A stretch of 64,000 nucleotides of DNA. Origin: Streptomyces sp. NBC_01381. GTDB lineage: Bacteria > Actinomycetota > Actinomycetes > Streptomycetales > Streptomycetaceae. A model generated the notes under the pieces. The model saw only the letters and a program-made list of their open reading frames with translations, made no database searches and was not told where the DNA came from. The translations under genes were made by a program, and so were the position numbers. The stretch is from contig NZ_JAPEPI010000001.1 in NCBI RefSeq assembly GCF_026340305.1, forward strand, positions 1,302,001-1,366,000, in the 5' to 3' direction. Below, one piece after another: positions 15,520 through 24,319 of this stretch; position 1 is the first letter of the stretch; every line of letters begins with the position of its first letter.

Positions 15520-17613
15520 GTGACGCAGCAGAGCGGACAGGGCGCCGCTTCCTCCGATCCGCATTCCGCGGACCGGCACGCGCACGAAGGCATCGTGCTG
15601 CCTGCCGACGGGAGCGAGCCCCTGATGCCCGGCACCGCCGGTGACCATGTGGCCCCCACGGGCGGCAGCCCCTGGGGCCAGCCGTGGGGCCCCGCCCCTG
15701 CGGACCCGCCGGGCGCGGGCCAGGCCTGGGGCTCGGCCCCCGACCAGCCGCAGACCTACGGCGCGGGCACCCCGCTGCCGCCCGAGGGCACACAGCCCCA
15801 GCAGGGCGCCGCACAGCCTTACGGGACGCAGCCCGCGGACGCTTCGTACGGCGGCCAGGCGCCGACCCCTTCTTATGGCGGCCAGGCGTCGGCTCCTTCG
15901 TACGGTGGTCAGGCACCGACTTCTTCGTACGGTGGCCAGCCGTCGGCTCCTTCGTTCGGTGGTCAGCCGTCGGCCCCTTCATACGGTGGCCAGGCGCCGG
16001 CCCCTTCGCACGGTGGGCAGCCGCAGGACGCTTCTTACGGCGGGCAGGCTCCGGGTGCTCCGTACGCGGGGCAGGCTCAGGGCGGCCAGCAGGCGGGGCA
16101 GCACGCGGGGCAGCCCGACGGCGGGGCCTATGGGGCGCAGACCTCGGGTGGCGCGCACGCCGGGCAGCCTGCGGGTGGCATGCACGCGGGGCAGTCCGCC
16201 GATGCCGCGTACCCGGGGCAGCAGGGACAGCACGCCACACCTGGGCAGTCGGGACAATTCGCCCCTGGTGCGCAGTCGGGCCAGCTCCCGTCCGGTGCGC
16301 AGCCGGGCCAGCTGCCGTCCGCCGCTCAGGGCGGCCAGCTTCCGCCCGCCGCTCAGGCCGGGCACCTTCCGTCCGCCGCTCAAGACGGCCAGCTTCCGCC
16401 CGCCGTTCAGCCGGGCCAGCTGCCTCCGGTCGCCGCGGCCGGTCAGCTGCCGGCCGCTGGTGGGGCCGGTTCCGCGCCGTTGCCGCCGGCCGCCGGGGAC
16501 GCCGACGCGACGCAGTACATACCGGCGATGCCCGGTGCCGGTGCCGGTGCCGATGAAGGTGCCACCCAGTACATACCGCCCGTCGCGCCGGGCGCCCTGC
16601 CCCCCGAGGCTCCCGCGGGCGACGGGACGCAGGTTCTGCGGCGGGTCTCCAACCCCGCCGCGCCCATGCCCCCGGCGGCTGCGGGCCCCATGCCGGGCGC
16701 CGCCCCTGACGCGGACAGCGAGCCCACGCAGTACATCGCTCCCGTCCCCGCCGCACCCGGCGCCGCCCCCTTCGGGATCCGGCCCGGAGCTCCGGGGGAC
16801 CGGCAGCCGCCCGCCGAGTTCGACAGTCTCTTCCGTACGGAGCAGCCGGAGTCGGAAGGCCCCGCCTCCACGCAGCAGATGCCCCGCTTCGAGCACCCGC
16901 AGCCCTCGCAGCCCGCCGGGCACGGCGGCGACGGCGGGGGACGTGCCGCGCGCCGTGCCGCCGCGGCCGCTCCCGCCCGCGGGGGCCGCACCGGTTCGAA
17001 GGCGCCGCTGTTCGCCGCCGTGGGTGTCGCCATCGCGGTGCTCGGCGTCGGCGCCGGCGCGATGCTCAGCGGCGGGGGCGGTGACGAGGACAAGGACGAC
17101 CCCAAGACCGTCTCGGAGTCCGCGCCCGCCGAGGAGAAGCCGTCGCCGTCCGTCGACCCGGCCAAGGAGCAGGCCGTCGCCCTGGACAAGCTCCTCGCCG
17201 ACAGCAACAACAGCCGTGACTCGGTGATCGCCGCCGTACGCAATGTCGGCAAGTGCGCGAACCTCGCCCAGTCGGCCACCGATCTGCGCAACGCGGCCAA
17301 GCAGCGCAACGGCCTGGTCACGCGCCTGGCCGGGCTCTCCGTGGACAAGCTGCCCGCCAACGCCCAGCTGACCGCCTCCCTCAACAAGGCGTGGAAGGCG
17401 TCAGCGTCCGCCGACAACCACTACGCCGCGTGGGCAGGACAGGTCGCGGGCAAGAAGGGCTGCAAGAAGGGCCACGCCCGCTCGACGCCGCACGCGGTCG
17501 CCGCGAACAAGGCGAGCGGCGAGGCGACCACGGCCAAGCAGCAGGCGGCCGGGCTGTGGAACACCATCGCCAAGCAGCACGGGCTCACCACCCGCGACAA
17601 GTCGCAGCTCTAG
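15520..17613 (+). CDS. Repetitive single-pass membrane protein with TQYIP motifs
   Basis: GTG 15520 follows AGGAG, giving 697 aa. A disordered N-terminal part of nearly 500 residues has three repeat systems: about nine SYGGQ-type 9-mers (from residue 109), GQLPxxAQ-type 10-mers (about 250-310), and TQYIP-like motifs near residues 331, 349 and 404 with a related TQQMP near 451. One TM helix (about 495-517, LFAAVGVAIAVLGVGAGAML) leads to an outside domain of about 170 aa containing two Cys, in VGKCANLAQSA and KKGCKKGHA, which could pair. The layout suits a cytoplasmic phospho- or scaffold tail with an extracellular domain. The function is unknown. Confidence 0.8.
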   Translation: MTQQSGQGAASSDPHSADRHAHEGIVLPADGSEPLMPGTAGDHVAPTGGSPWGQPWGPAPADPPGAGQAWGSAPDQPQTYGAGTPLPPEGTQPQQGAAQPYGTQPADASYGGQAPTPSYGGQASAPSYGGQAPTSSYGGQPSAPSFGGQPSAPSYGGQAPAPSHGGQPQDASYGGQAPGAPYAGQAQGGQQAGQHAGQPDGGAYGAQTSGGAHAGQPAGGMHAGQSADAAYPGQQGQHATPGQSGQFAPGAQSGQLPSGAQPGQLPSAAQGGQLPPAAQAGHLPSAAQDGQLPPAVQPGQLPPVAAAGQLPAAGGAGSAPLPPAAGDADATQYIPAMPGAGAGADEGATQYIPPVAPGALPPEAPAGDGTQVLRRVSNPAAPMPPAAAGPMPGAAPDADSEPTQYIAPVPAAPGAAPFGIRPGAPGDRQPPAEFDSLFRTEQPESEGPASTQQMPRFEHPQPSQPAGHGGDGGGRAARRAAAAAPARGGRTGSKAPLFAAVGVAIAVLGVGAGAMLSGGGGDEDKDDPKTVSESAPAEEKPSPSVDPAKEQAVALDKLLADSNNSRDSVIAAVRNVGKCANLAQSATDLRNAAKQRNGLVTRLAGLSVDKLPANAQLTASLNKAWKASASADNHYAAWAGQVAGKKGCKKGHARSTPHAVAANKASGEATTAKQQAAGLWNTIAKQHGLTTRDKSQL

Positions 17614-17622
17614 AAGCCCCCG

Positions 17623-17646
17623 CCGGTAGGCCTGCGGGCCTACCGG
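17623..17646. terminator. Bidirectional hairpin between convergent genes
   Basis: CCGGTAGGCC (17623-17632) pairs with GGCCTACCGG (17637-17646) around a TGCG loop. It begins 10 bp after the repetitive membrane-protein gene and overlaps the last codons of the opposing binding-protein gene. Confidence 0.75.
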
Positions 17647-18914
17647 ACCCCCTCCAGGGTCTTGGAGACGTTCACGAAGCCCTTGCGTGCCGGGACCAGA
17701 CGGCCGTCCCGTACGACCTGGAACGTGATGTCGGCGTTGACCAGGCGCGGGAAGTCGCTCGCCGCGAGCATGTCCTTGAAGCGCCAGCTCAGGGTGGGCG
17801 TCAGGCCGCCCGTCTTCACCTGCAGCCCCTTGTCGAGGGCCCGGCGCAGGGAGCGGGACGAGACCTCGTCGCCGTCGAGCGACTCGACGACCTGCTTCAG
17901 GACGGTGTAGGCGATCCACGTGGTCTGCACGCCCGCGTCCGCCGGGTCGACCCGGTTGTCGCCGAAGGCCCGCTGCCGGATGACCTCGCGCATCTCGTCC
18001 CAGCGGGGATCGCTTGCCGCCGGGTACCAGCCGGTGACGTAGGCGCCTTCGTACGGTCCTTCCGCGCCGCCCGTGCGGTCGATGAGGGACTGGTCGACGC
18101 TGCCGAGCACGGAGGAGATCTTCGCGGTCGGGTACGCGTCCTCGGTGCGCCGGTAGGAGTCGTAGAACGTGTCCGTGCGGGCGCCGAGCGCGGCCGTCAC
18201 ACAGCCGCCGGTGCCCGCGCGGGTCAGCGCCTGCTCGGCCTGCGAGGTGAAGTCGGTGCCGTCCTCGGGGGCCCGGATGTCCATGGCGGGCTTGCGGCGG
18301 CCCTCGGCGAGGCCCGCGTCGAGGAGCTTGGGGAGGGCGTCGCCGGCGATCGTGTCGGGGCGTACGAGGGAGACGCGCTCGCAGCGGGCGGCGAGCTGCC
18401 GGCCGTTGCCCGCCATCAGGGCCGGTTCGCCGCCGTTGACCGGGTACGACAGGGGGCTGCTGAACTCCTCGTCGGTGACGCCGTAGCCGCCGATGTAGGG
18501 GACGCCGGCGACTTCGAGGGGGGAGAGGAAGGACTGGCCGTGCTGGCTGTAGGAGCCGACGACGGCGGCGACCTTCTTGGCGACCGCCTCGCGGGCGCAG
18601 TCGGCGGCGCCGACCGGGTCGTTGTGGTCGTTGCAGGTGATGACCTTGAGCTCGCGGCCGTCGAGGCCGCCGTGCGCGTTGACCCAGCGGGCGTAGGCCT
18701 TGGCCATGGCGGGGATGCCGGGCTTGTTGGTCGCCTTGGTGTTCTCGGGGGCCCAGGTCATGACGGTGACGGGTTCGTCCCTGGATCCCCCCGTGGATCC
18801 AGGGATGACCCCGCAGCCGGTTGTCAGGGACGCACACGCCACCACCAGGGCGGCCGCGGTGAGCGCTGTGGACTTGGAGGGGCGGGGGAGCAAGGTGCGT
18901 CGCGAGACCGGCAT
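17640..18914 (-). CDS. LivK-type substrate-binding lipoprotein
   Basis: I chose ATG 18914 (MPVSRRTLL); a TTG 6 nt upstream is less likely. The product is 424 aa. The signal peptide ends with the lipobox LTTGC, anchoring the protein outside the membrane. The mature part is a type-I periplasmic-binding fold of the branched-chain amino-acid receptor family (VMTWAPENTKATNKPGIPAM at the start; VVGSYSQHGQSFLSP near the ligand site). No Liv permease or ATPase genes are adjacent, so it may be an orphan receptor or sensor. The ligand is unknown. Confidence 0.85.
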   Translation of the reverse strand: MPVSRRTLLPRPSKSTALTAAALVVACASLTTGCGVIPGSTGGSRDEPVTVMTWAPENTKATNKPGIPAMAKAYARWVNAHGGLDGRELKVITCNDHNDPVGAADCAREAVAKKVAAVVGSYSQHGQSFLSPLEVAGVPYIGGYGVTDEEFSSPLSYPVNGGEPALMAGNGRQLAARCERVSLVRPDTIAGDALPKLLDAGLAEGRRKPAMDIRAPEDGTDFTSQAEQALTRAGTGGCVTAALGARTDTFYDSYRRTEDAYPTAKISSVLGSVDQSLIDRTGGAEGPYEGAYVTGWYPAASDPRWDEMREVIRQRAFGDNRVDPADAGVQTTWIAYTVLKQVVESLDGDEVSSRSLRRALDKGLQVKTGGLTPTLSWRFKDMLAASDFPRLVNADITFQVVRDGRLVPARKGFVNVSKTLEGVR

Positions 18915-19031
18915 GTGCAATCACGATTCCGCCGCTGCGCCAACCAAGGAGTGACGTTTCGCCAACGCATGGTGACAAGAAGGTGAATGACAGGGGCCGA
19001 TTCGGCCGCCCGAAGGGGGAACGTACGATCG

Positions 19032-19532
19032 ATGACCGTGCAAGGTTCGGAGAAGTCTTCCCGTCGCGGCAGTCGCTCAAGCACCATGGGCGGCATGCCA
19101 ACGAACGACATGCCGTGGTGGCGCTGGCGCAGCAACGTGCGCTCGGCGCTGCACATGCTCTCCGACCCGGAGTTCCAGCGTGAGTGCTGGCTCGCGGGCC
19201 GCGAGGAGTACGGGGACGTGACCGATGCCGTGTACCGGCTGGTCGAGGACACGTGGCTGGACAACTGGTCCGCCGAGAAGTACGTGGGGACGATCTTCCG
19301 GGATGCGGAGGAGGCGGCGCTGGTCGATGCGGCGGTCCTTCGGGTGCTGCGGATCATGCACGAGGTGGGGCCGGATGCTTTGGTGTCCGCCTATCTCGAT
19401 CATCCGGGGTGGCCTGAGGCGGTGCGGGCGGCGCGTGATGCGCATGTCTCTCTTGCTGTGAGTGACGGGGAGAGCCCCGATGAAGTGCCCCGGACGCTTG
19501 AGGTGCTGCGGATTTTGACTCGGTCCGCCTGA
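19032..19532 (+). CDS. Conserved hypothetical protein
   Basis: I chose ATG 19032 (MTVQGSEKSS), with GGGGAA upstream, giving 166 aa; starts at 18987 and 19098 are possible. After a basic Ser-rich leader the protein is compact, acidic and helical (ECWLAGREEYGDVTDAVYRL, YVGTIFRDAEEAALVDAAVL). No signal, membrane span or known motif is seen. It reads like a soluble SCO-type conserved protein of Streptomyces with no assigned function. Confidence 0.7.
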   Translation: MTVQGSEKSSRRGSRSSTMGGMPTNDMPWWRWRSNVRSALHMLSDPEFQRECWLAGREEYGDVTDAVYRLVEDTWLDNWSAEKYVGTIFRDAEEAALVDAAVLRVLRIMHEVGPDALVSAYLDHPGWPEAVRAARDAHVSLAVSDGESPDEVPRTLEVLRILTRSA

Positions 19533-19540
19533 GCTTTGCG

Positions 19541-19592
19541 TCTGCGGGTGCGTCGTGGCTGGTCGCGCAGTTCCCCGCGCCCCTTCGGGGCC
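19541..19592. repeat. Family-1 intergenic repeat
   Basis: The core GCGCAGTTCCCCGCGCCCC is followed by a GCCCC-TTC-GGGGC hairpin (19579-19591). It lies between the hypothetical gene and purU and may terminate the former. Confidence 0.85.
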
Positions 19593-19626
19593 CACAGCCG
19601 GGTCGGCGTGTGGGAACCTTGGGCGC

Positions 19627-20499
19627 ATGAATCAGAAGGCCCCCGCCACCGCTGAGCAGTACGTCCTCAACATCTCCTGCCCCGACAAGCAGGGCATCGT
19701 GCACGCCGTGTCGAGTTATCTCTTCATGACCGGGTGCAACATCGAGGACAGCCAGCAGTTCGGCGATCACGACACCGGGCTCTTCTTCATGCGCGTCCAC
19801 TTCTCGGCCGAGGCGCCGGTGACCGTGGAGAAGCTGCGGGCCAGCTTCGCCGCGATCGGTGACTCCTTCCAGATGGACTGGCAGCTGAACCGCGCCGACG
19901 AGAAGATGCGGGTCGTGCTGCTGGTCTCCAAGTTCGGACACTGCCTGAACGACCTGCTGTTCCGCTCCCGGATCGGCGCGCTGCCCGTCGATATCGCGGC
20001 GGTCGTCTCGAACCACACGGACTTCGCCGAGCTGGTCGCCTCGTACGGCATCCCCTTCCACCACATCCCGGTGACGAGGGACAACAAGCCGCAGGCCGAG
20101 GCGCAGCTCCTGGAGCTCGTGCGGTCGGAGAACATCGAGCTCGTCGTCCTCGCCCGCTATATGCAGGTGCTCTCGGACGACCTCTGCAAGCAGCTCAGCG
20201 GCCGGATCATCAACATTCACCACTCGTTCCTGCCGAGCTTCAAGGGCGCGAAGCCGTACCACCAGGCGCACGCGCGCGGTGTGAAGCTGATCGGTGCCAC
20301 CGCGCACTATGTGACGGCGGATCTCGACGAGGGCCCGATCATCGAGCAGGAGGTCGAGCGCGTCGGGCACGACGTGACGCCCGACCAGCTCGTGGCGATC
20401 GGCCGTGACGTGGAGTGCCAGGCGCTCGCGCGGGCCGTGAAGTGGCATGCGGAGCGCAGGATTCTGCTCAACGGGCGCCGGACGGTCGTCTTCGCCTGA
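19627..20499 (+). CDS. purU: Formyltetrahydrofolate deformylase
   Basis: The 290-aa enzyme hydrolyses 10-formyl-THF to formate and THF. This balances one-carbon pools and supplies formate for purine synthesis. An N-terminal ACT domain (about 10-85, NISCPDKQGIVHAVSSYLF) precedes a formyltransferase-type catalytic domain (about 95-285) with the Asn-His signature in IINIHHSFLPSFKG and the catalytic Asp in THE region ATAHYVTADLDEGPII. The length matches family members. ATG 19627 lies 35 bp after a family-1 repeat. It stands alone, with convergent neighbours downstream. Confidence 0.96.
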   Translation: MNQKAPATAEQYVLNISCPDKQGIVHAVSSYLFMTGCNIEDSQQFGDHDTGLFFMRVHFSAEAPVTVEKLRASFAAIGDSFQMDWQLNRADEKMRVVLLVSKFGHCLNDLLFRSRIGALPVDIAAVVSNHTDFAELVASYGIPFHHIPVTRDNKPQAEAQLLELVRSENIELVVLARYMQVLSDDLCKQLSGRIINIHHSFLPSFKGAKPYHQAHARGVKLIGATAHYVTADLDEGPIIEQEVERVGHDVTPDQLVAIGRDVECQALARAVKWHAERRILLNGRRTVVFA

Positions 20500-20517
20500 C
20501 GGCAGCTCTTTCCCTGC

Positions 20518-21861
20518 TTACATCCGGCTCAGCGAAGCCGCCGCGAACAGTACGTCCCTGATCGCCTGGCGGTCGCCGTTCTGCCCCGCGGCCGCTTCCT
20601 CCGGTGAGACATGGCCCGCGGCCAGACGGCAGAACTCGACGCCGTCCAGGGCGACGTGGGCCACCTCGTGGTCGGCGGAGGCATCGGCGGCGGGGGAGTC
20701 CAGCGGGATGAACCACTCGCCGCCGCCCATGCCCTCGACCTCCAGGCGCAGGCTCCGGCCGGGCGCGCCCGCGGCCACCAGTCCGCGCGGCGGCGGTGCG
20801 AGGCCGGAGCGGCGGCGGTCGGCGAGGGTGCCGGGGAGCATCCGGGCGGCGAGGTCGATCATGCGGTGCAGATGGCGCGGGGACGGCGGTTCGTAGGGGT
20901 AGTCCACCGCGTCCGCGATGTCGCCCGCGTGGATCCAGCACTCGAAGGCGCGGTCCACCATCGAGTCGCGCAGCGGCAGCTCGGGGCGGCGGCCCGTGGC
21001 GTCCGGCGCGCCGTACGCCACGGCGAGGCCGCCCGAGCCGTCCCGTGAGCCGGGGCTCTGGGAGGACCCCGCGGTGAAGGACACCGTGCGGATCAGTTCG
21101 TGGCTCTGGTCGCGCCAGGGGCCGTGCACCGCGCGCGTGGGCGGGAAGTACGAGGCGCGCCAGTACGCCTCCGTGCGCTGGGTGGGGGTTGCCGGTACCG
21201 GAGCGCCCGCGTTCAGCGGGTCGTCGAGGCCGAGGGCGGCGGCGACCAGGCCGTCCACGGCCAACAGGTGCGCGATCACCCCGGCGACCGTCGTCTTGCG
21301 GCTGACCGGGCCGTCCCCGTCGAACCACCGCAGGCGCACCGGGGCGTGCCACTCCGAGTCCCCGATGTCCCGCAGGAGCGCGTCGAGCCTGGCCGTCTCC
21401 GCGTCGTACGGGATGGCCCACTCCGGCACCGGGATGCGCGGCGGGCGGCGGCCGAGGCAGCTCTCGATGACGCGGCCCCGCAGGCCGGGGTCGAGGTCGA
21501 GGCTCTCCTCCTGGTGCAGCAGGCCGACCGCGTCGCGCAGCCGCAGGGCCTCCTCCGCGCAGGGGCCGCAGTCGCCCAGGTGCTCCTCGACGGCGATCGC
21601 TTCCTCGGGGGAGCAGGCGGCGAGCGCCCATGCGCCGAGGAGGGACTTCAGGACGCGGTGGTCGAGGGCCAGCGGAGGCTCGGGCAAGGGGAGCCCGGTG
21701 TCCTCTATGGAGGTGCGGGGCAGCGGTATGCGCGGCGGCTTTCCGGGGTGCGGCGGGCGGCCGCCCTCGCCCAGGCCGCTTCCGGAGCCCGTGCCGCTTC
21801 CGGCGCCGCCGCCGGGGAGCTCGGGCTCCTCGTACGGTTCCTGCCGTCCGGGCCCGTTCAC
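20518..21861 (-). CDS. Zinc-finger anti-sigma factor fused to DinB/maleylpyruvate-isomerase-like domain
   Basis: GTG 21861 overlaps the sigma-factor stop (GTGA), giving 447 aa. The N-terminal 60 residues are Gly/Pro-rich. A zf-HC2 motif (EEHLGDCGPC, about 85-95) typical of ZAS anti-sigma factors follows. The rest resembles the mycothiol-dependent maleylpyruvate-isomerase N-terminal/DinB family (TVAGVIAHLLAVDGLVAAAL) with a C-terminal MDMPI-like domain. There is no membrane span, so it should act in the cytoplasm as a sensor that binds and inhibits the co-encoded sigma factor. The signal may be thiol or redox state, as for other zinc anti-sigmas; this is inferred. Confidence 0.85.
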   Translation of the reverse strand: MNGPGRQEPYEEPELPGGGAGSGTGSGSGLGEGGRPPHPGKPPRIPLPRTSIEDTGLPLPEPPLALDHRVLKSLLGAWALAACSPEEAIAVEEHLGDCGPCAEEALRLRDAVGLLHQEESLDLDPGLRGRVIESCLGRRPPRIPVPEWAIPYDAETARLDALLRDIGDSEWHAPVRLRWFDGDGPVSRKTTVAGVIAHLLAVDGLVAAALGLDDPLNAGAPVPATPTQRTEAYWRASYFPPTRAVHGPWRDQSHELIRTVSFTAGSSQSPGSRDGSGGLAVAYGAPDATGRRPELPLRDSMVDRAFECWIHAGDIADAVDYPYEPPSPRHLHRMIDLAARMLPGTLADRRRSGLAPPPRGLVAAGAPGRSLRLEVEGMGGGEWFIPLDSPAADASADHEVAHVALDGVEFCRLAAGHVSPEEAAAGQNGDRQAIRDVLFAAASLSRM

Positions 21862-22460
21862 AGCGCTCTCCGGTAACCGGGAGGCGCCTCTGGCGCGGGG
21901 TCCTTGTCGGCGGCCTGGGCGCCCGCGTCGTTGGCGGTGGAGAGCAGCTGCAGGCCCAGGCGGAGGCGGCGGCGCGCCTCGTCCTCCGTGACGCCGAGGT
22001 CGGCGGCCGTCTGGCGGTAGTCCCGCCGCTGGAAGTACGCGAGCTCCAGGGCGGCGCGCAGCGGGGCCGGCATGGCCGTGACGATGTAGTCGGCGCGGGC
22101 GGCAGCGGAGGCTCGGCGCACCTTGCGCTCCAAGTCCTCCGTGGTGCCCTCGCCGCCGCGGGCGAGGGCGGCGGACTCGGTCTGGCGAAGCCGCCGGACG
22201 GCCCGCTCGTGGGTGAGCTTGGCGACCCAGGAGCGCAGGGGGCCCTGCTTGGGGTCGTACGCGTCCGGGTTCTCCCAGATGTGGGCGAAGACCTCGCGGG
22301 TGATCCGGTCGGCGGCCTGCTCGTCGCCGAGCACGCGGTGGGCCAGGCCGTGCACGAGCGAGGCGAAGCGGTCGTACAGCTCCCCGAGCGCGGCGGCCTC
22401 GCCGTGCGCCAGCCGCTGCTGCATGCGGCGGTCCCAGCGACGCGGCGCGTCCTTCGCCAT
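21858..22460 (-). CDS. ECF-type RNA polymerase sigma factor
   Basis: I chose ATG 22460 (MAKDAPRRWD), with GAGGGGGCC upstream, giving 200 aa; ATG 22544 would add 28 residues. Sigma-70 region 2 (ALGELYDRFASLVHGLAHRV ... VFAHIWENPDAY) and region 4 (LRAALELAYFQRRDYRQTAA, with helix-turn-helix DLGVTEDEARRRLR) are both present; regions 1 and 3 are absent. It is translationally coupled to its presumed zinc-finger anti-sigma partner and divergent from a STAS antagonist gene. That makes a compact partner-switching locus. Confidence 0.92.
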   Translation of the reverse strand: MAKDAPRRWDRRMQQRLAHGEAAALGELYDRFASLVHGLAHRVLGDEQAADRITREVFAHIWENPDAYDPKQGPLRSWVAKLTHERAVRRLRQTESAALARGGEGTTEDLERKVRRASAAARADYIVTAMPAPLRAALELAYFQRRDYRQTAADLGVTEDEARRRLRLGLQLLSTANDAGAQAADKDPAPEAPPGYRRAL

Positions 22461-22731
22461 GCGGCCCCCTCTGCGCTGCCGTGCTCTGCCCTTGCCGTCC
22501 TCTGCCCTCGGCTCGCCGGATTCGTGCCCGTCGAAACCTTCCATCGAATGTAGTCGCCGTCACCGACAACGGGCTTCCCTTTACGGCAAAGTACGCGCCC
22601 ACCCGGCCTCGGATGATAGGGACCGGCGTCCCTGGTGTTTCATGGAGGAGAGGTGGGGCAGCCGCGACGTAGGAAGCGTAGGGACAGCTTCCGGATCTTC
22701 GCGCGAGCGACGAGCAGCGAGAGGCGTGCGT

Positions 22732-23106
22732 GTGACGCTGAAGGTGGCCGTGGACGAGCAGGGCGGCTGGGCCGTGCTGCGGGTGTCCGGCGAGATGGAC
22801 CTGGTGACGTCGCCCGTGCTGCGCCAGCGCGTGCACGACGCCGTCGCCGACGGCCGCCGGAGCCTGGTCCTCGATCTCTCCGAGGTCCTCTTCTGCGACT
22901 CCAGCGGCGTCGGCGTACTGATCGCGACGCGCCGCCTCTTCCGCTCCTGTCAGGGCCGGCTACGCCTGATACTGCCCGCGCACGGCGCGGAGGACGGCTC
23001 ACACGTGAACCGGGTCCTCGCGGCCCTGGGCGTACGCCGCCTCTTCGAGGTCTTCCCGGACGTGACAGCGGCGGTGGACGACGGGGCGGCGCCGCTCTCG
23101 GCGTGA
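22732..23106 (+). CDS. STAS-domain anti-sigma factor antagonist
   Basis: GTG 22732 has GAGAGG 7 nt upstream, giving 124 aa; a GTG 6 nt earlier is too close to the ribosome site. It is a single STAS domain with the SpoIIAA-type phosphorylatable loop in VLFCDSSGVGVLI, where the Ser pair is the expected kinase target. Unphosphorylated antagonists bind anti-sigma kinases and release sigma factors. It is divergent from the sigma/anti-sigma pair. That anti-sigma is a zinc-finger type rather than a HATPase kinase, so the true partner may lie elsewhere; one HATPase-type protein is at 29900. Confidence 0.9.
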   Translation: MTLKVAVDEQGGWAVLRVSGEMDLVTSPVLRQRVHDAVADGRRSLVLDLSEVLFCDSSGVGVLIATRRLFRSCQGRLRLILPAHGAEDGSHVNRVLAALGVRRLFEVFPDVTAAVDDGAAPLSA

Positions 23107-23120
23107 TGCGGCCGGTCGGC

Positions 23121-23174
23121 AGCGCCCGAAGGGGCGCGGGGAACTGCGCGACCAGCCAAGACGGACCCGCAGAC
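23121..23174. repeat. Family-1 intergenic repeat, reverse orientation
   Basis: This is an inverted copy: hairpin GCGCCC-GAA-GGGGCGC followed by GGGGAACTGCGCGACCAGCC and GACGGACCCGCAGAC. It lies between two convergent genes and likely terminates both. Confidence 0.85.
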
Positions 23175-23199
23175 GATCACCGCTCTACCTGCGGAGCAT

Positions 23200-23538
23200 T
23201 CAGCAGTCGCCGAGGTCGCCGTCGATCTTGTTGTAGTAGCGCGTGCCGCCGTAGTAGATCTTCAGGCCGCAGACGCCGTGCCACTTGCCGCCGGTGAACT
23301 TGTGGCTCTTGTCGCGGGCGATCTTGTAGTAGCCGGAGTCGCTGCCGGCCTGGTGGACGTTGACCTTGATGTTGCCGCTACAGCGGTTGTACACCCGGAG
23401 GATCTGGTCGCTGCCACTGATGGTGATCTTGTGCTTGGCGCACCCCAGACGGGTGTCGGCCGCGCCCGCCGAGGGGGCGCTCGCGAGCGTCATCGCCATT
23501 CCGGCGGTCAGGGCCCCGACAATAAGTTTCGTACGCAT
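23200..23538 (-). CDS. Small secreted Cys-rich protein
   Basis: ATG 23538 (MRTKLIVGAL) follows an AAGGAGAAG ribosome site, giving 112 aa. A clear Sec signal peptide with cleavage near APSAGAA-DT leaves a mature part of about 84 aa with four Cys (LGCAKH, YNRCSG, GVCGLK, GDLGDC). These could form two disulfides, and aromatic residues are numerous. It looks like a small extracellular beta protein, but no family or target can be named. Confidence 0.8.
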   Translation of the reverse strand: MRTKLIVGALTAGMAMTLASAPSAGAADTRLGCAKHKITISGSDQILRVYNRCSGNIKVNVHQAGSDSGYYKIARDKSHKFTGGKWHGVCGLKIYYGGTRYYNKIDGDLGDC

Positions 23539-23805
23539 GCTTCTCCTTGGTCGGTGCCGGGTCCGGGAGCGGAGCGGCAGTCGGCTCGTCAAACGCTCAG
23601 GGCCCAGCGGGAGTTGAGGATCATGCTCACAGGGCGGCCCAACAATTCCCCAACACACCGCCCACAGCGGTGGGACGCGTTTGCGCGTAACCTTCGGCTT
23701 CCTGACGCCGGGCGGTTGCCGAACACGTACGCTCGCTGCCAGAGACACCCAGGGAACCCCCTGTGCACACGCACCCAACCGCAGAAGTGAGGCGGCCCGA
23801 ACACC

Positions 23806-24318
23806 ATGGACAGTGCCGAGTACGAGCGTAAGATCGCGGCCCGTTTCGCCACGTTCGATCAGGACGGCAACGGCTACATCTCCCGTGAGGACTTCAGCAC
23901 GGCGGCTGTCGCCCTGCTCACCGAGTTCGGCGCGACAGCGCGTTCCGAGAAGGGCCAGGCCCTCTACATCGGGGCCGAGGCCTTCTGGCAGGGCATGGCC
24001 GGCATCGCCGACCGTGACGGTGACCAGCGGATCACCAAGCACGAGTTCGTGGGCGGCGCGGTGAAGCGCCTGCGCGACAACCCCGCCCGGTTCGCCGAGA
24101 TCGCACGGCCGTTCCTCGACGCAATGATCGCCGTGGCGGACGCCGACGCCGACGGCGCGGTCACCCCGCAGGAGGTCGGCCGCGCGCTGAAGGCGCTCGG
24201 CGTCCAGGCGGACATCGCCGAGGTGGCGGGCACCGCGCTCGACGCGGACGCGGACGGCAAGGTCTCGGAGGCGGAGATCGTCGCGGCGTTCGCGGCGTAT
24301 TTCACGGTGCCCGAGTAA
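23806..24318 (+). CDS. EF-hand calcium-binding protein (calerythrin-like)
   Basis: The 170-aa cytosolic protein has four EF-hand loops: DQDGNGYISRED (18-29), DRDGDQRITKHE, DADADGAVTPQE and DADADGKVSEAE. It fits the calerythrin/CabB-type sarcoplasmic Ca-binding proteins of Streptomyces, thought to buffer or sense Ca2+ during development. It ends 1 bp from the opposing acyl-CoA ligase stop with no room for a terminator. It marks the left border of the catabolic section. Confidence 0.93.
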   Translation: MDSAEYERKIAARFATFDQDGNGYISREDFSTAAVALLTEFGATARSEKGQALYIGAEAFWQGMAGIADRDGDQRITKHEFVGGAVKRLRDNPARFAEIARPFLDAMIAVADADADGAVTPQEVGRALKALGVQADIAEVAGTALDADADGKVSEAEIVAAFAAYFTVPE

Positions 24319-24319
24319 C

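Noticed and set aside
20518..22836. A 772-codon frame on the minus strand spanning sigma and anti-sigma genes
   Set aside because: Only its last part (from GTG 21861) is the real anti-sigma gene; the rest is an out-of-frame reading of the sigma gene.
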